Counted from the first letter of the stretch, positions 14,750 through 22,687 are shown. The stretch: 22,842 nucleotides of DNA from Ruminococcus sp. UBA3286 (GCA_002362135.1 DETO01000070.1:1-22842), one strand, 5' to 3'. Made by a program: numbers and translations. Notes: a model not told the origin generated them from the letters alone.

Positions 14750-16048
14750 ATGATACCGCAGATAATTCTGCTTGTGATACTTATAATGCTTAACGCTCTC
14801 TTCGCCTGTGCGGAAATTGCCATAATATCGGTAAATCCCAATAAGCTTGAAAAAATAGCCGGCGAAGAACCTGAAAAATATGAATCGCTGAAAAAGTTGC
14901 TGGATAATTCCCATAAAGGCTTGGCGGCGATTCAGACTGCCGTGACGCTGTCGGGATTTATCGCGGCGGCATTTGCAGCCGATTATTTTGCCGAACCTGT
15001 GGTGCAGATTGTCATGAAAGCGTCTTTGCCCGTTTCGGAAGAGATCGTGCGTCCGTTTGCGCTGATTTGTGTAACGGCTGTGCTTGCTTTCGTCACCATA
15101 GTTTTCGGCGAACTCGTTCCTAAAAGGGCGGCGATGAAAGATCCGGAGCGGCTTGCAATGAAATTATCGGGAGCTGTCAATATGATACGAGTTATCTTCG
15201 CTCCTATGGTATGGCTGCTGAATGTTTCCGCAGGCGCAGTTTTGCGAATAATGGGCGTAAATCCTGATTCTTCAGGTGATCCCGACGCCGAGGAAGAAAT
15301 ATTGAAAATGTCTGATGCAGGCGCGGAAAAGGGGACTATCGATGAAACGGAAAACCGCATAATCAAGAATATTTTCGCATTTGACGATATGACTGCGGAA
15401 CAGATCTGTACCCATCGTACCGACGTTTCCGTGATATGGAATGAAGATCCCGTAGAAAAATGGGAGGAAACTATTCACCGCACGCGACACTCCAGATTTC
15501 CCATATGCGGCGAAAGCGTTGACGAGATAATCGGAATTCTGAATGCCAAGGATTATTTCCGTCTTGAAAATAAAAGCCGAGAAAACATCATGAAAAATGC
15601 GGTCAAAGAGCCGTTTTTCGTTCATGAGACTATGAAAGCCGATAATCTGTTTGCGCAGATGAAGAAGAAGGGCGCAGATCATTTCGCGGTTGTGGCTGAC
15701 GAATACGGCGGAATGACGGGAATAATTACCGTGACTGATCTTGTTGAGCAGCTTGTGGGTGATTTCGACGACGACGAGCTTGACGAACCTGAACTTAAAC
15801 TGAAAAAAATTGGCGGAGATACGTGGATAGTTCCCGGAACGACGACTATCGGCGAGCTTTGCGAGGAGCTGGAAATTGAACTGGAAGCTGAAAAATACGA
15901 TACTTTCGGCGGCTATGTTATCGCAGAATTAGGGGAAATTCCAAAAGACGGCACAAAGACGTTCATCGAGCGCGACGGACTTCACATTGATGTGCTGAAA
16001 ATTTTCCACCACCGTGTGGAAATTTGCAAAGTAAAAATTATGAGTTAA
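14750..16048 (+). CDS. CNNM/CorC-family cation transporter (hemolysin-like)
   Basis: 432-residue membrane protein of the CNNM/CorC family, members of which export Mg2+ or help cobalt and magnesium resistance. Domain order is classical. A DUF21 (CNNM) membrane domain spans about 1-170 with helices near 3-25, 58-80, 101-122 and 141-165, and the GELVPKR motif at 120-126. A tandem CBS pair (about 215-335) includes RHSRFPICGE and DEYGGMTGIITVTDL. A C-terminal CorC_HlyC domain spans about 350-432, with DTFGGYVIAELGEIP. GGAGG lies upstream of ATG 14750. It is the only large gene on its transcript and is preceded by a long folded leader with a consensus promoter. The transported ion cannot be told from sequence; Mg2+ is the best guess from the family. 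Confidence 0.93.
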   Translation: MIPQIILLVILIMLNALFACAEIAIISVNPNKLEKIAGEEPEKYESLKKLLDNSHKGLAAIQTAVTLSGFIAAAFAADYFAEPVVQIVMKASLPVSEEIVRPFALICVTAVLAFVTIVFGELVPKRAAMKDPERLAMKLSGAVNMIRVIFAPMVWLLNVSAGAVLRIMGVNPDSSGDPDAEEEILKMSDAGAEKGTIDETENRIIKNIFAFDDMTAEQICTHRTDVSVIWNEDPVEKWEETIHRTRHSRFPICGESVDEIIGILNAKDYFRLENKSRENIMKNAVKEPFFVHETMKADNLFAQMKKKGADHFAVVADEYGGMTGIITVTDLVEQLVGDFDDDELDEPELKLKKIGGDTWIVPGTTTIGELCEELEIELEAEKYDTFGGYVIAELGEIPKDGTKTFIERDGLHIDVLKIFHHRVEICKVKIMS

Positions 16049-16094
16049 AATTCGGCGAAAAATCTGTATATTTGCAAATTTTTTGCAAAACCTG

Positions 16095-16123
16095 TTTACA
16101 AACGACAAGATTTATGTTATTAT
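16095..16123 (+). promoter_or_regulatory. Promoter of the GH25 lysozyme gene
   Basis: TTTACA at 16095-16100, a 17-base spacer and TATTAT at 16118-16123. Transcription should begin near 16130, exactly where the hairpin 16130-16171 starts. Confidence 0.72.
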
Positions 16124-16129
16124 TAAAGT

Positions 16130-16171
16130 AGCATCTACGCATAATTTGCCGAAAAGAAGTGCGTAAATGCT
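16130..16171 (+). promoter_or_regulatory. 5'-terminal hairpin of the GH25 transcript
   Basis: AGCAT (16130-16134) pairs with ATGCT (16167-16171) and ACGCA (16137-16141) with TGCGT (16160-16164), with a 2x2 internal loop and an 18-base end loop. It would cap the 5' end of the mRNA and ends directly before the in-frame ATG at 16172. This supports a downstream translation start. A role in mRNA stability is an inference. Confidence 0.5.
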
Positions 16172-16201
16172 ATGACTTTTAACATCATGGAGGACAAAAT
16201 T

Positions 16202-17167
16202 TTGAAGTTCAATACAACAAATCTGCTGAAAGCGGCGGCGGTTCTCGAAGCCATCGTGATACTTGGTCTCATAACTGTTATCGCATTCTTTTTCGTTCGT
16301 AATTCAGGCTCTATCGCAGCAAATGCCGATCCGCAGGTGCGCACCCGCGCCGTTATTGAAAAGGAAGAAACTTTTTATCAGCTTGACGGCAAGAAAATTC
16401 TCATGCATAACAGCACTATGGGTGAGACATTTATTCCCGTTTTCAGCGACGTTCCCGCAAGCAGCCTTGATCCGTCAGGGTTTGCGGCAGACGCGAACGG
16501 ATTTGTAAAATATAGCGGAAATCCAGATATACCGTCGATCGTCGGTATTGATATTTCCGAACATCAGGGCGTAATCGACTGGGAACAGGTCAAATCGGCA
16601 GGTATTGAATTCGTCATGATCAGAGCCGGATACCGTACTTACGGAGACGGAATATTGACGATGGATACTATGCTTTATGATAATTTGTCAGGAGCTTCCG
16701 AAGCAGGACTTGACGTGGGAGTTTACTTCTTCTCGCAGGCAACTACCGAAGCCGAAGCAATTGAGGAGGCGGACGCCGTTCTGGACGCGATCTCAGCCTA
16801 TGATATTACATATCCCGTGGTTTTCGACTGGGAATTGATATACGAAGATCATGCCCGAACAGACTCGATGACTGTGGAAAAACTGGCGGATTGCTGCGTT
16901 GCGTTCTGCGAAAGAGTGAAGTCGGCAGGCTATACGCCGATGCTCTATCAGAATGCCTCGACAGCTACTCATAAACTCGATTTGCCGCGCGTAAAGGATT
17001 ATGAATTCTGGCTTGCAGAATACACTGCATCGCCTACATTTTATTATGAATATGATATGTGGCAGTACAGCAGCACGGGAACAATTCCCGGAATTACAGG
17101 TTCAGTCGATCTGAACGTCTGCTTCAAGGATTACAGCGCACCTGCTGTGCCGACTGCCTCTGAATAA
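16202..17167 (+). CDS. Membrane-anchored GH25 lysozyme
   Basis: Glycoside hydrolase family 25 muramidase that cleaves the MurNAc-GlcNAc bond of peptidoglycan. From the chosen start it has 321 residues: an N-terminal transmembrane anchor (about 8-32), a stretch of about 80 residues of unknown fold, then the GH25 domain (about 113-315). It carries GIDISEHQG at 115-123 and DWE at 209-211, the catalytic acidic residues, and a C-terminal MWQYSSTG...GITGSVDLN segment typical of the family. I prefer TTG 16202 because GGAGG (16189-16193) lies 8 bases before it. ATG 16172 and ATG 16187 are in frame (adding 10 or 5 residues) but lack a good ribosome binding site, and the first abuts the 5' hairpin. It is probably a cell-wall remodelling enzyme tethered outside the membrane. 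It is followed by the DUF3877-like gene after 10 bases. Confidence 0.92.
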   Translation: MKFNTTNLLKAAAVLEAIVILGLITVIAFFFVRNSGSIAANADPQVRTRAVIEKEETFYQLDGKKILMHNSTMGETFIPVFSDVPASSLDPSGFAADANGFVKYSGNPDIPSIVGIDISEHQGVIDWEQVKSAGIEFVMIRAGYRTYGDGILTMDTMLYDNLSGASEAGLDVGVYFFSQATTEAEAIEEADAVLDAISAYDITYPVVFDWELIYEDHARTDSMTVEKLADCCVAFCERVKSAGYTPMLYQNASTATHKLDLPRVKDYEFWLAEYTASPTFYYEYDMWQYSSTGTIPGITGSVDLNVCFKDYSAPAVPTASE

Positions 17168-17177
17168 AGGAGAAATT

Positions 17178-17711
17178 ATGAATTTTGCACGTCTTGAAAA
17201 AAATCTCATCGATAATATTAAGGAAGCGCAGATAAAACTTGGCTGGGACGATCGCCCGATGAGCCTGAACTATATGAACACTTCACTTGCGAATATTTTG
17301 GGCGGCAAATTCAGCGAGAGTGATCTTGCGGAATTTTGCCGATATTCCGAGAAAAAACTTGATAAAATAAATATCCGTCCAATCAAGGACGGATATTGCT
17401 TTACCGTATCTGCAAAGGGTACGGCTTATGTTAATAGTTTGAACGATAACTACGGATTCATAACCGAACTGATTGAAACCGTCAGAAATCATTGCCGTTC
17501 AATTGATGATGCAATTGCCGTTTTTCGGAGATATTCCGAGAATATCGCGATTGAAGACGGTGACGGCGAGGAGTTCGACTGTCTGGTGTATTTCGCTGAC
17601 GGGATTCCCGACGAATACGTTTACTGCCTGACTGCCGAGCCGTGCATTGAAGGCTGCCATATTGCATATCATCGATTTATCCGCGAAGATTTTCACGATA
17701 TATTTGGCTGA
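17178..17711 (+). CDS. DUF3877-like protein
   Basis: 177-residue soluble protein resembling the DUF3877 family of clostridial proteins, based on its N-terminal region (NLIDNIKEAQIKLGW...) and overall length; function unknown. It has no signal peptide or transmembrane helix and is acidic in its second half. AAAGGAG precedes ATG 17178. It follows the GH25 gene by 10 bases and so shares its transcript. Its last 35 bases overlap the 3' end of folC on the other strand, and there is no visible terminator between the two genes. The family label is from memory of the family's opening motif and is moderately sure. Confidence 0.75.
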   Translation: MNFARLEKNLIDNIKEAQIKLGWDDRPMSLNYMNTSLANILGGKFSESDLAEFCRYSEKKLDKINIRPIKDGYCFTVSAKGTAYVNSLNDNYGFITELIETVRNHCRSIDDAIAVFRRYSENIAIEDGDGEEFDCLVYFADGIPDEYVYCLTAEPCIEGCHIAYHRFIREDFHDIFG

Positions 17712-18945
17712 ATTCGCGGTACATATAAAGTGAACCCAGCGCGATAAGCGGAAGTCCGTTTTCGGAAGCGAACTTGAATGCGGCGAGCGTTCCCTCGGAT
17801 ACATTGGGGTAGGATTCAGCCGGAATTCCCTTTTCAGTGAACGCATTTTTCAGTTTTTCGCTGTCAAGAGCGCGCGGATTATCAGGAATAACAGTAAATG
17901 CGCGTTCCGTGAATTTTCCCAGTATTTCGGGATAAAGCCGGTATTCCTTATCAGCCATTACGCCTATCAGCAGAACTACTTTCGAGTTAAAATAATTTTT
18001 AATGCTTTCTGCGGCACATATTATTCCGTCAGGGTTATGCGCGCCGTCAAATATTACGATAGGATCGCGGTTCATTATTTCGAATCTGCCATGATGACTA
18101 ACTGCGGAAAGTCCCGATACTACGCTGCTTTGCGGAATATCAAACCCTTCGCCGCGGAGAATTTCCACCGCTGTCATCACGTTTGCCATATTATATTGCT
18201 GATAAGTGCCGCTTAGGGGCGTTTTCAGTCTTCCGAATCCGCTAAAATCCATTTCAGTTCCGAAAAGATCGGAGTGCGAATAATTAATTCGGCTCATGTC
18301 CGAAACAGTCAGGGGAGAGCTATTTTTTGCCGATGTTTCGCGAATAATTTCCAGAGCCGCACTATTGTTTCCGCCGTATAGAACAGGTCTGTGCGGCTTG
18401 ATTATGCCTGCCTTGTGACGGGCAATTTTTTCTATCGTGTCGCCGAGAAATGCTGTGTGATCTGCCGCAACATTGGTTATGACAGACAAAACAGGTGAAC
18501 TTATTACATTAGTGGAATCAGAATCGCCGCCCATTCCGCATTCGACTACGGCAATGTCGCAGCCGCTTTTGTAGAAATAGAGATACGCCGCCGCTGTCAG
18601 AACTTCAAATTCTGTGGGCTTATCGTCCATTTCCTCGCAGTATGGAATGATCTCCGCCATGATTTTTTCAAATTCGCAGTCGGAGATCGGAACTCCGTTT
18701 ATTGTCAGGCTTTCCGTCACATCGGTCAGGGCAGGCGAGGAAAATCCGCCTACAGTATAACCGGAATGACTGAGAATTCCCGAAAGCATGGCGCAGAATG
18801 AGCCTTTTCCGTTCGTTCCCGCAACATGAATAATTCTGAGTTTTTCCTGCGGATCGCCTGATTTTCTGCAAAGTTCTGTAACTCGTTCGAGACCGAGTTT
18901 GCTGCCGCGCAGAGCGGCGATCTTTAAGTATTCTCGTGCATTCAT
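17677..18945 (-). CDS. folC: Folylpolyglutamate synthase / dihydrofolate synthase
   Basis: Adds glutamate residues to folates (and may also make dihydrofolate from dihydropteroate), which keeps them in the cell. The 422 residues are normal for FolC. The N-terminal ATP-binding loop AGTNGKGSF is at 42-50, followed by the family's SSPAL-type segment, the VVECGMGG motif, TNVAADHTAFLG, the KAGIIKP helix, and the inter-domain SHHGRFEIM and IFDGAHNPDGI signatures. All core Mur-ligase-type motifs are present. ATG 18945 has AGGTGA 5 bases upstream, overlapping the stop of folT, with only 4 bases between the genes. Together with folT and the THF riboswitch it forms a folate uptake and trapping operon. 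Its 3' end overlaps the convergent DUF3877-like gene by 35 bases. Confidence 0.95.
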   Translation of the reverse strand: MNAREYLKIAALRGSKLGLERVTELCRKSGDPQEKLRIIHVAGTNGKGSFCAMLSGILSHSGYTVGGFSSPALTDVTESLTINGVPISDCEFEKIMAEIIPYCEEMDDKPTEFEVLTAAAYLYFYKSGCDIAVVECGMGGDSDSTNVISSPVLSVITNVAADHTAFLGDTIEKIARHKAGIIKPHRPVLYGGNNSAALEIIRETSAKNSSPLTVSDMSRINYSHSDLFGTEMDFSGFGRLKTPLSGTYQQYNMANVMTAVEILRGEGFDIPQSSVVSGLSAVSHHGRFEIMNRDPIVIFDGAHNPDGIICAAESIKNYFNSKVVLLIGVMADKEYRLYPEILGKFTERAFTVIPDNPRALDSEKLKNAFTEKGIPAESYPNVSEGTLAAFKFASENGLPLIALGSLYMYREFSQIYRENLRG

Positions 18946-18949
18946 TGCG

Positions 18950-19522
18950 TCACCTATGATTCATTCGTTCAATATATGAGACGAAAGCCTTGTTTTTCAG
19001 CAGCAGGAAAATTACGAAGAATTCGAGCAGTCCGATGCCGATATACAGTGGAACTCTCAGGGCGATGACCTCAATTGGCGTGTGGAAATATACGATCATG
19101 CCGATTGATTTGATGATCATGGAGCCGATTATGTGGGCGCTGAAAACTGAAACGATAATATTGACAATTGATGTGGTTTTAGCGCGGGTGCGTGAGATGA
19201 GCATTGACGAAAGTCCTGAAAAAATGCCGATTGAAGCCGCTCCGAGGGCAATTATCGGGTTGATGTCGTAGCCTTTGAGAATGCTGCCGATAATATCTGC
19301 GCCCAGTCCGACAGCGCCGCCGACGAATGGCCCGAAAAATATTCCTGCCATGAGAACGGGTAGATTTTCGAAGCTGATTCGAATGCTTGTGCCGATGTTA
19401 ATGGCGAGAAATTTTCCGAGAACTATGCTCATCGCGATAAAAAGTCCTGCGACGGTCATAACGCGGACGTTGCCGAAAAGTTTTATGTTTCCGACGGCTG
19501 AATTGTTTTTGCTTGTGATCAT
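18950..19522 (-). CDS. folT: Folate ECF transporter S component
   Basis: 190-residue integral membrane substrate-binding subunit of an energy-coupling-factor transporter for folate. Five to six hydrophobic helices are visible. The segment RISFENLPVLMAGIFFGP, followed by GGAVGLGADIIGS, is characteristic of FolT-type S components. It would work with the shared EcfA/A'/T module encoded elsewhere. The specificity call is strengthened by two neighbours: a THF riboswitch in its leader and folC four bases downstream. ATG 19522 has AAAGGAGG upstream, which can pair with a complementary CTCCTTT in the leader. The gene is probably repressed when tetrahydrofolate is plentiful. Confidence 0.94.
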   Translation of the reverse strand: MITSKNNSAVGNIKLFGNVRVMTVAGLFIAMSIVLGKFLAINIGTSIRISFENLPVLMAGIFFGPFVGGAVGLGADIIGSILKGYDINPIIALGAASIGIFSGLSSMLISRTRAKTTSIVNIIVSVFSAHIIGSMIIKSIGMIVYFHTPIEVIALRVPLYIGIGLLEFFVIFLLLKNKAFVSYIERMNHR

Positions 19523-19530
19523 AAAAAAAC

Positions 19531-19566
19531 CTCCTTTTCCACATCATAATGACATAGATAAAGGAG
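19531..19566 (-). promoter_or_regulatory. Ribosome-binding-site sequestering hairpin of folT
   Basis: On the minus strand CTCCTTT (19566-19560) is complementary to AAAGGAG (19537-19531), the folT ribosome binding site. The same ACTCC also fits a competing hairpin with GAGTTAT just upstream. This would give two exclusive states between the aptamer and the start codon, the expected expression platform of a translation-controlling THF riboswitch. Pairing is seen in sequence; switching is inferred. Confidence 0.6.
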
Positions 19567-19598
19567 TCATTGACTATAACTCGGTTAAGATGTCTTAT

Positions 19599-19696
19599 GA
19601 AGCGGGATGCAAAATGCGAACCGCAGACGATAAGTCTTTCGTTCAGCCGACAACTCCCCGTTCGACTGACACTTTACGAACGCATTTTTACTCTTC
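19599..19696 (-). promoter_or_regulatory. Tetrahydrofolate (THF) riboswitch
   Basis: The minus-strand leader of folT matches the THF aptamer in order. P1 GAAG/CTTC is followed by GAGTA. P2 is AAAATGCG/CGCATTTT. The TCGTAAAGTG strand comes next. A 6-bp hairpin TCAGTC/GGCTGA has loop GAACGGGGAGTTGT, close to the family loop. ACGAA, a short AGAC/GTCT hairpin, GCGGT and the conserved TTGCATCC follow. GGGA in the loop can pair with TCCC of the 3' strand as the family pseudoknot. It lies upstream of folT, the class's usual target. Binding of reduced folate should lower folT-folC translation. Confidence 0.93.
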
Positions 19697-19753
19697 TTGG
19701 CAATTTTATTTTGCATTGCCGCATAATCATACGGTATTGCAGCTGCCGACTTT

Positions 19754-19782
19754 ATTATACAACGCTTAATTGAATATGTCAA
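19754..19782 (-). promoter_or_regulatory. Sigma-A promoter of folT-folC
   Basis: On the minus strand TTGACA (19782-19777), a 17-base spacer and TATAAT (19759-19754): perfect consensus. The transcript begins near 19747 and has a leader of about 225 nt that contains the THF riboswitch. Confidence 0.9.
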
Positions 19783-19840
19783 TAGCACATTATAATTTTG
19801 TTGGTTTTCAACTCTTTCAACGTAGTTTTCAACATAATTT

Positions 19841-19868
19841 TGTGGAAATAATAGAAAATATTTCCACA
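19841..19868. repeat. 10-bp palindrome with 8-base spacer
   Basis: TGTGGAAATA (19841-19850) and TATTTCCACA (19859-19868) are perfect inverted copies. There is no T-run on either side, so it is not an intrinsic terminator. Its position between divergent promoters suits an operator. Confidence 0.6.
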
Positions 19869-20001
19869 ACTCCGATTGATAGTGAAATTATTGAACCCTT
19901 TGAGTTGGTTAGTTTACACATGAAAGTGCAATGATTTTTGTAACTATGTACAAATATTTTTAATGATTCAAAAAAATATTCACTTTTTGAAGTTTATATG
20001 T

Positions 20002-20007
20002 TATAAT
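20002..20007 (+). promoter_or_regulatory. -10 box of the HAD-phosphatase transcript
   Basis: TATAAT at 20002-20007 has only a weak -35 match, TTCACT, at 19979-19984 with 17-base spacing. It would start transcription near 20014, which excludes the upstream part of the open frame and supports TTG 20044 as the start. Confidence 0.55.
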
Positions 20008-20043
20008 TTAATAGGCAGTCTAATGCATATAGGAGGGGGAATT

Positions 20044-20868
20044 TTGACAAAAACTCTTTATATCTCGGATCTTGACGGAACGCTGTTCGACCCGACGGGA
20101 AAGCTTTCAGGGCGTACTGTGGAAATTCTGAATCGGCTTATCGGCGAGGGAATGAATTTCACTTTTGCCACGGCGAGGACGATATATTCCGCAAAACCGC
20201 TGACGAAAGCGCTGCATATCAATGTGCCGTGCATTCTCAACAACGGTGCGAGCGTTTATGATCTTGCCTGCGGAGAATATGTGAAAAATGCCTATATACC
20301 GACAGATACGGCGGAAAAGCTTATCCGCGCATTTCACGAGAACGGCATACGATGTTTTGTGTTTAAATTTGTTGACGGAAAGCTATGTACCTGTTATGAT
20401 TATGCTGACAACGAAATAATGCAGGCGTATATTGCCGAGCGCAGGGGAAAATTTGAGCAGCCGTTTATTAAGTGCGGCGATGTTCTCGATTGTCTCGACG
20501 GAACGCAGATTTACATAAATTCTACGGGAGATCACGAAAAACTGCTTCCTGTTAAAAACAGGGCGGCTGAACTTGAAAATACTGACTACGCTTTTTACGA
20601 GGATAATTACAGCAAAGATTGGTATCTGGAAACATTTTCGGCGGAGGCGTCAAAGGCGAACGGAATTCGTTTTCTCCGCGAAAAATACGGATTTGAACGC
20701 GTCGTCGCTTTTGGCGATAATTTAAACGATCTCAGTATGTTCAGTCAGGCTGATGTTAAAATAGCCGTTGAAAATGCGCATCCCGACGTAAAAAAGGCTG
20801 CCGATATCATCATAGGCAGCAATGCTTCCGACGGAGTGGCTGAATATTTGTTAAGTAAATTTATATGA
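20044..20868 (+). CDS. Cof-type HAD phosphatase
   Basis: 274-residue cytosolic haloacid-dehalogenase phosphatase of the Cof (HAD-IIB) subfamily, which hydrolyses sugar phosphates or cofactor phosphates. Motif I is SDLDGTLFD (DLDGT at 9-13 with the nucleophile and acid aspartates), motif II is FATART, and motif IV is GDNLND at 224-229. Length and the C2-type cap insert fit the subfamily. The frame is open back to 19963, but AGGAGGGGG (20031-20039) lies 7 bases before TTG 20044 and the promoter -10 box is within the upstream part, so TTG 20044 is the better start. The iorA gene follows 14 bases after its stop. The substrate is unknown. Confidence 0.88.
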   Translation: MTKTLYISDLDGTLFDPTGKLSGRTVEILNRLIGEGMNFTFATARTIYSAKPLTKALHINVPCILNNGASVYDLACGEYVKNAYIPTDTAEKLIRAFHENGIRCFVFKFVDGKLCTCYDYADNEIMQAYIAERRGKFEQPFIKCGDVLDCLDGTQIYINSTGDHEKLLPVKNRAAELENTDYAFYEDNYSKDWYLETFSAEASKANGIRFLREKYGFERVVAFGDNLNDLSMFSQADVKIAVENAHPDVKKAADIIIGSNASDGVAEYLLSKFI

Positions 20869-20882
20869 AAGGAATAAGATAA

Positions 20883-22622
20883 ATGAAGAAATTAATGTTG
20901 GGCAACGAAGCTTTTGCCCGCGGACTTTATGAAGCCGGATGTAAGCTCGTTTCGAGTTATCCGGGTACGCCTTCAACCGAAATAACCGAAGAGGTCGCGA
21001 AATATGACGAAGTCTACGCTGAATGGGCTCCGAATGAAAAAGTCGCTATGGAGGCTGCTCTTGGCGCAAGCATTGCAGGCGCGAGAAGCTTTTGCGGCAT
21101 GAAGCACGTCGGACTTAACGTGGCTGCCGATCCGCTGTATACTGCCGCTTATACGGGCGTAAACGGCGGAATGGTAATTGCAGTTGCCGACGATCAGGGT
21201 ATGCATTCTTCTCAGAATGAGCAGGACAGCCGTCATCATGCGATCGCTTCGAAAGTTCCGATGCTTGAACCCTCGGATTCCGCAGAATGCCGCGATTTCG
21301 TAAAGATTGCCTACGATATTTCCGAGCAGTTTGATACTCCCGTTATTGTGCGTATGTCAACCCGCGTCGCTCATTCTCAGAGCATTGTCGATACCGAGGC
21401 GCGTATCGAGCGCGAATTGAAAGAATACACCAAAAATCCCCGTAAATACGTTATGATGCCTGCATTTGCAAAGGGTCGCCACGTATTTGTTGAGGAGCGC
21501 ACGAAAAAGCTTACAGAGTATGCGGAAACATCTTCGCTTAACCGTATTGAGAATACCGACAGCAAGGAACTGGGCATAATCACTAACGGTGCGGCTTATC
21601 AGTATGTTAAAGAAGCTCTCGGAGACAGCGCCGCGGTTCTGAAGCTTGGTATCGTAAATCCGCTTCCCGAAAAGCTTATCCGCGATTTCTGCGCCGAATA
21701 TAAGCGTATAATCGTTGTTGAAGAACTCGATGGAATTATCGAATCTCATTGCAAAAATATCGGCGTCAGCAATGTTGAGGGTAAGTCGATATTCGGAAAT
21801 ATCGGCGAGATAAGCAGCGCGCAGATCAGAAAAGCCATTCTCGGAACTGAAAACGAGTGTACTGCTCTTGAAGAGGAGATTCCTGTTCGTCCTCCCGTTA
21901 TGTGTGCAGGCTGTCCACACCGCGGACTTTTCTACTGCCTGAAAAAGCTTGATATTACGGTTTCGGGCGATATCGGCTGCTATACTCTTGGCGCGGCTGC
22001 TCCGTTGAATGCCGTTGACACGACTATCTGCATGGGCGCTTCGATCTCGGCTCTGCACGGTTTCAATAAGGTGCGCGGCAGCGAATCCGAGCATAAGACA
22101 GTAGCTGTTATCGGCGATTCTACTTTTATGCACAGCGGAATGACAGGTCTTGTCAATATTGCTTATAACAATTCAAATTCAACTGTTATCATTCTCGACA
22201 ACTCCATAACCGGTATGACGGGTCATCAGCAGAATCCGACTACAGGTAAGAATCTCAAGGGCGATCCTGCCGCGGCTGTCGATCTGGAGCAGCTTTGCCG
22301 TGCTATCGGTATCAAGCGCGTTCGGGTCGTTGATCCGTACAAGCTTGCGGAGACGGAAGCGGCGATCAAGGAAGAACTGGCTGCCGACGAGGCGAGCGTT
22401 ATTATTTCACGCCGTCCGTGTGCATTGCTTAAATATGTTAAGCATAATCCGCCTTTCAAGGTTGACGCAGATAAATGCGTGGGCTGTAAGCAGTGCATGA
22501 AGCTGGGCTGCCCTGCAATCTCAATCAAGGAAGGCAAGGCTGTTATCGATCACACGCAGTGCGTAGGCTGCGGAATCTGCATGGAACAGTGCAAACTCGG
22601 CGCAATTATCGGGAATTCCTGA
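20883..22622 (+). CDS. iorA: Indolepyruvate:ferredoxin oxidoreductase, alpha subunit
   Basis: Thiamine-diphosphate enzyme subunit that oxidatively decarboxylates aryl pyruvates (indolepyruvate, phenylpyruvate) to acyl-CoA, passing electrons to ferredoxin; the reverse direction can build aromatic amino acids from aryl acids. The 579 residues fit IorA. The N-terminal half has SSYPGTPSTEITEEVA. The family motif MCAGCPHRG is at 340-348. The TPP-binding segment GDSTFMHSGMTGL...ILDNSITGMTGHQQNP follows. The C-terminus has two 4Fe-4S clusters, CVGCKQCMKLGCP and CVGCGICMEQC. All expected motifs are intact. Ribosome site AAAGGAA lies at the preceding stop codon. The beta subunit gene iorB, usually directly downstream, is not in the remaining 220 bases: a different gene starts at 22688. 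Confidence 0.95.
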   Translation: MKKLMLGNEAFARGLYEAGCKLVSSYPGTPSTEITEEVAKYDEVYAEWAPNEKVAMEAALGASIAGARSFCGMKHVGLNVAADPLYTAAYTGVNGGMVIAVADDQGMHSSQNEQDSRHHAIASKVPMLEPSDSAECRDFVKIAYDISEQFDTPVIVRMSTRVAHSQSIVDTEARIERELKEYTKNPRKYVMMPAFAKGRHVFVEERTKKLTEYAETSSLNRIENTDSKELGIITNGAAYQYVKEALGDSAAVLKLGIVNPLPEKLIRDFCAEYKRIIVVEELDGIIESHCKNIGVSNVEGKSIFGNIGEISSAQIRKAILGTENECTALEEEIPVRPPVMCAGCPHRGLFYCLKKLDITVSGDIGCYTLGAAAPLNAVDTTICMGASISALHGFNKVRGSESEHKTVAVIGDSTFMHSGMTGLVNIAYNNSNSTVIILDNSITGMTGHQQNPTTGKNLKGDPAAAVDLEQLCRAIGIKRVRVVDPYKLAETEAAIKEELAADEASVIISRRPCALLKYVKHNPPFKVDADKCVGCKQCMKLGCPAISIKEGKAVIDHTQCVGCGICMEQCKLGAIIGNS

Positions 22623-22687
22623 TAGCGTCGGTGCGAAAAAATAAGGGTGAATTTTAAAAACAACTGACATTTTGAAAAGAGGTTTAT

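Larger units (their letters stand above)
19783..20043. other. Divergent intergenic region between folT and the HAD gene
   Basis: The region upstream of both promoters is AT-rich and has no credible gene. It holds three direct copies of TTTCAAC (19806, 19815, 19827), the 10-bp palindrome at 19841-19868 and a 6-bp TTTGTA/TACAAA inverted repeat at 19937-19954. A -10 box for the HAD gene lies at 20002-20007. These are possible regulator sites; no known operator was recognised. Confidence 0.5.

Noticed and set aside
16071..16089. Terminator after the CNNM gene from TTTGCAAA inverted repeat
   Set aside because: Weak AT-rich 8-bp stem with a 3-base loop and no following T-run.
19841..19868. Intrinsic terminator or replication-origin box
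   Set aside because: No T-run on either strand. The TTTCCACA similarity to a DnaA box is isolated, with no cluster and no dnaA nearby.
19585..19869. 94-residue minus-strand ORF upstream of folT
   Set aside because: It runs through the promoter and the THF aptamer, has no ribosome binding site, and its sequence is explained by RNA structure.
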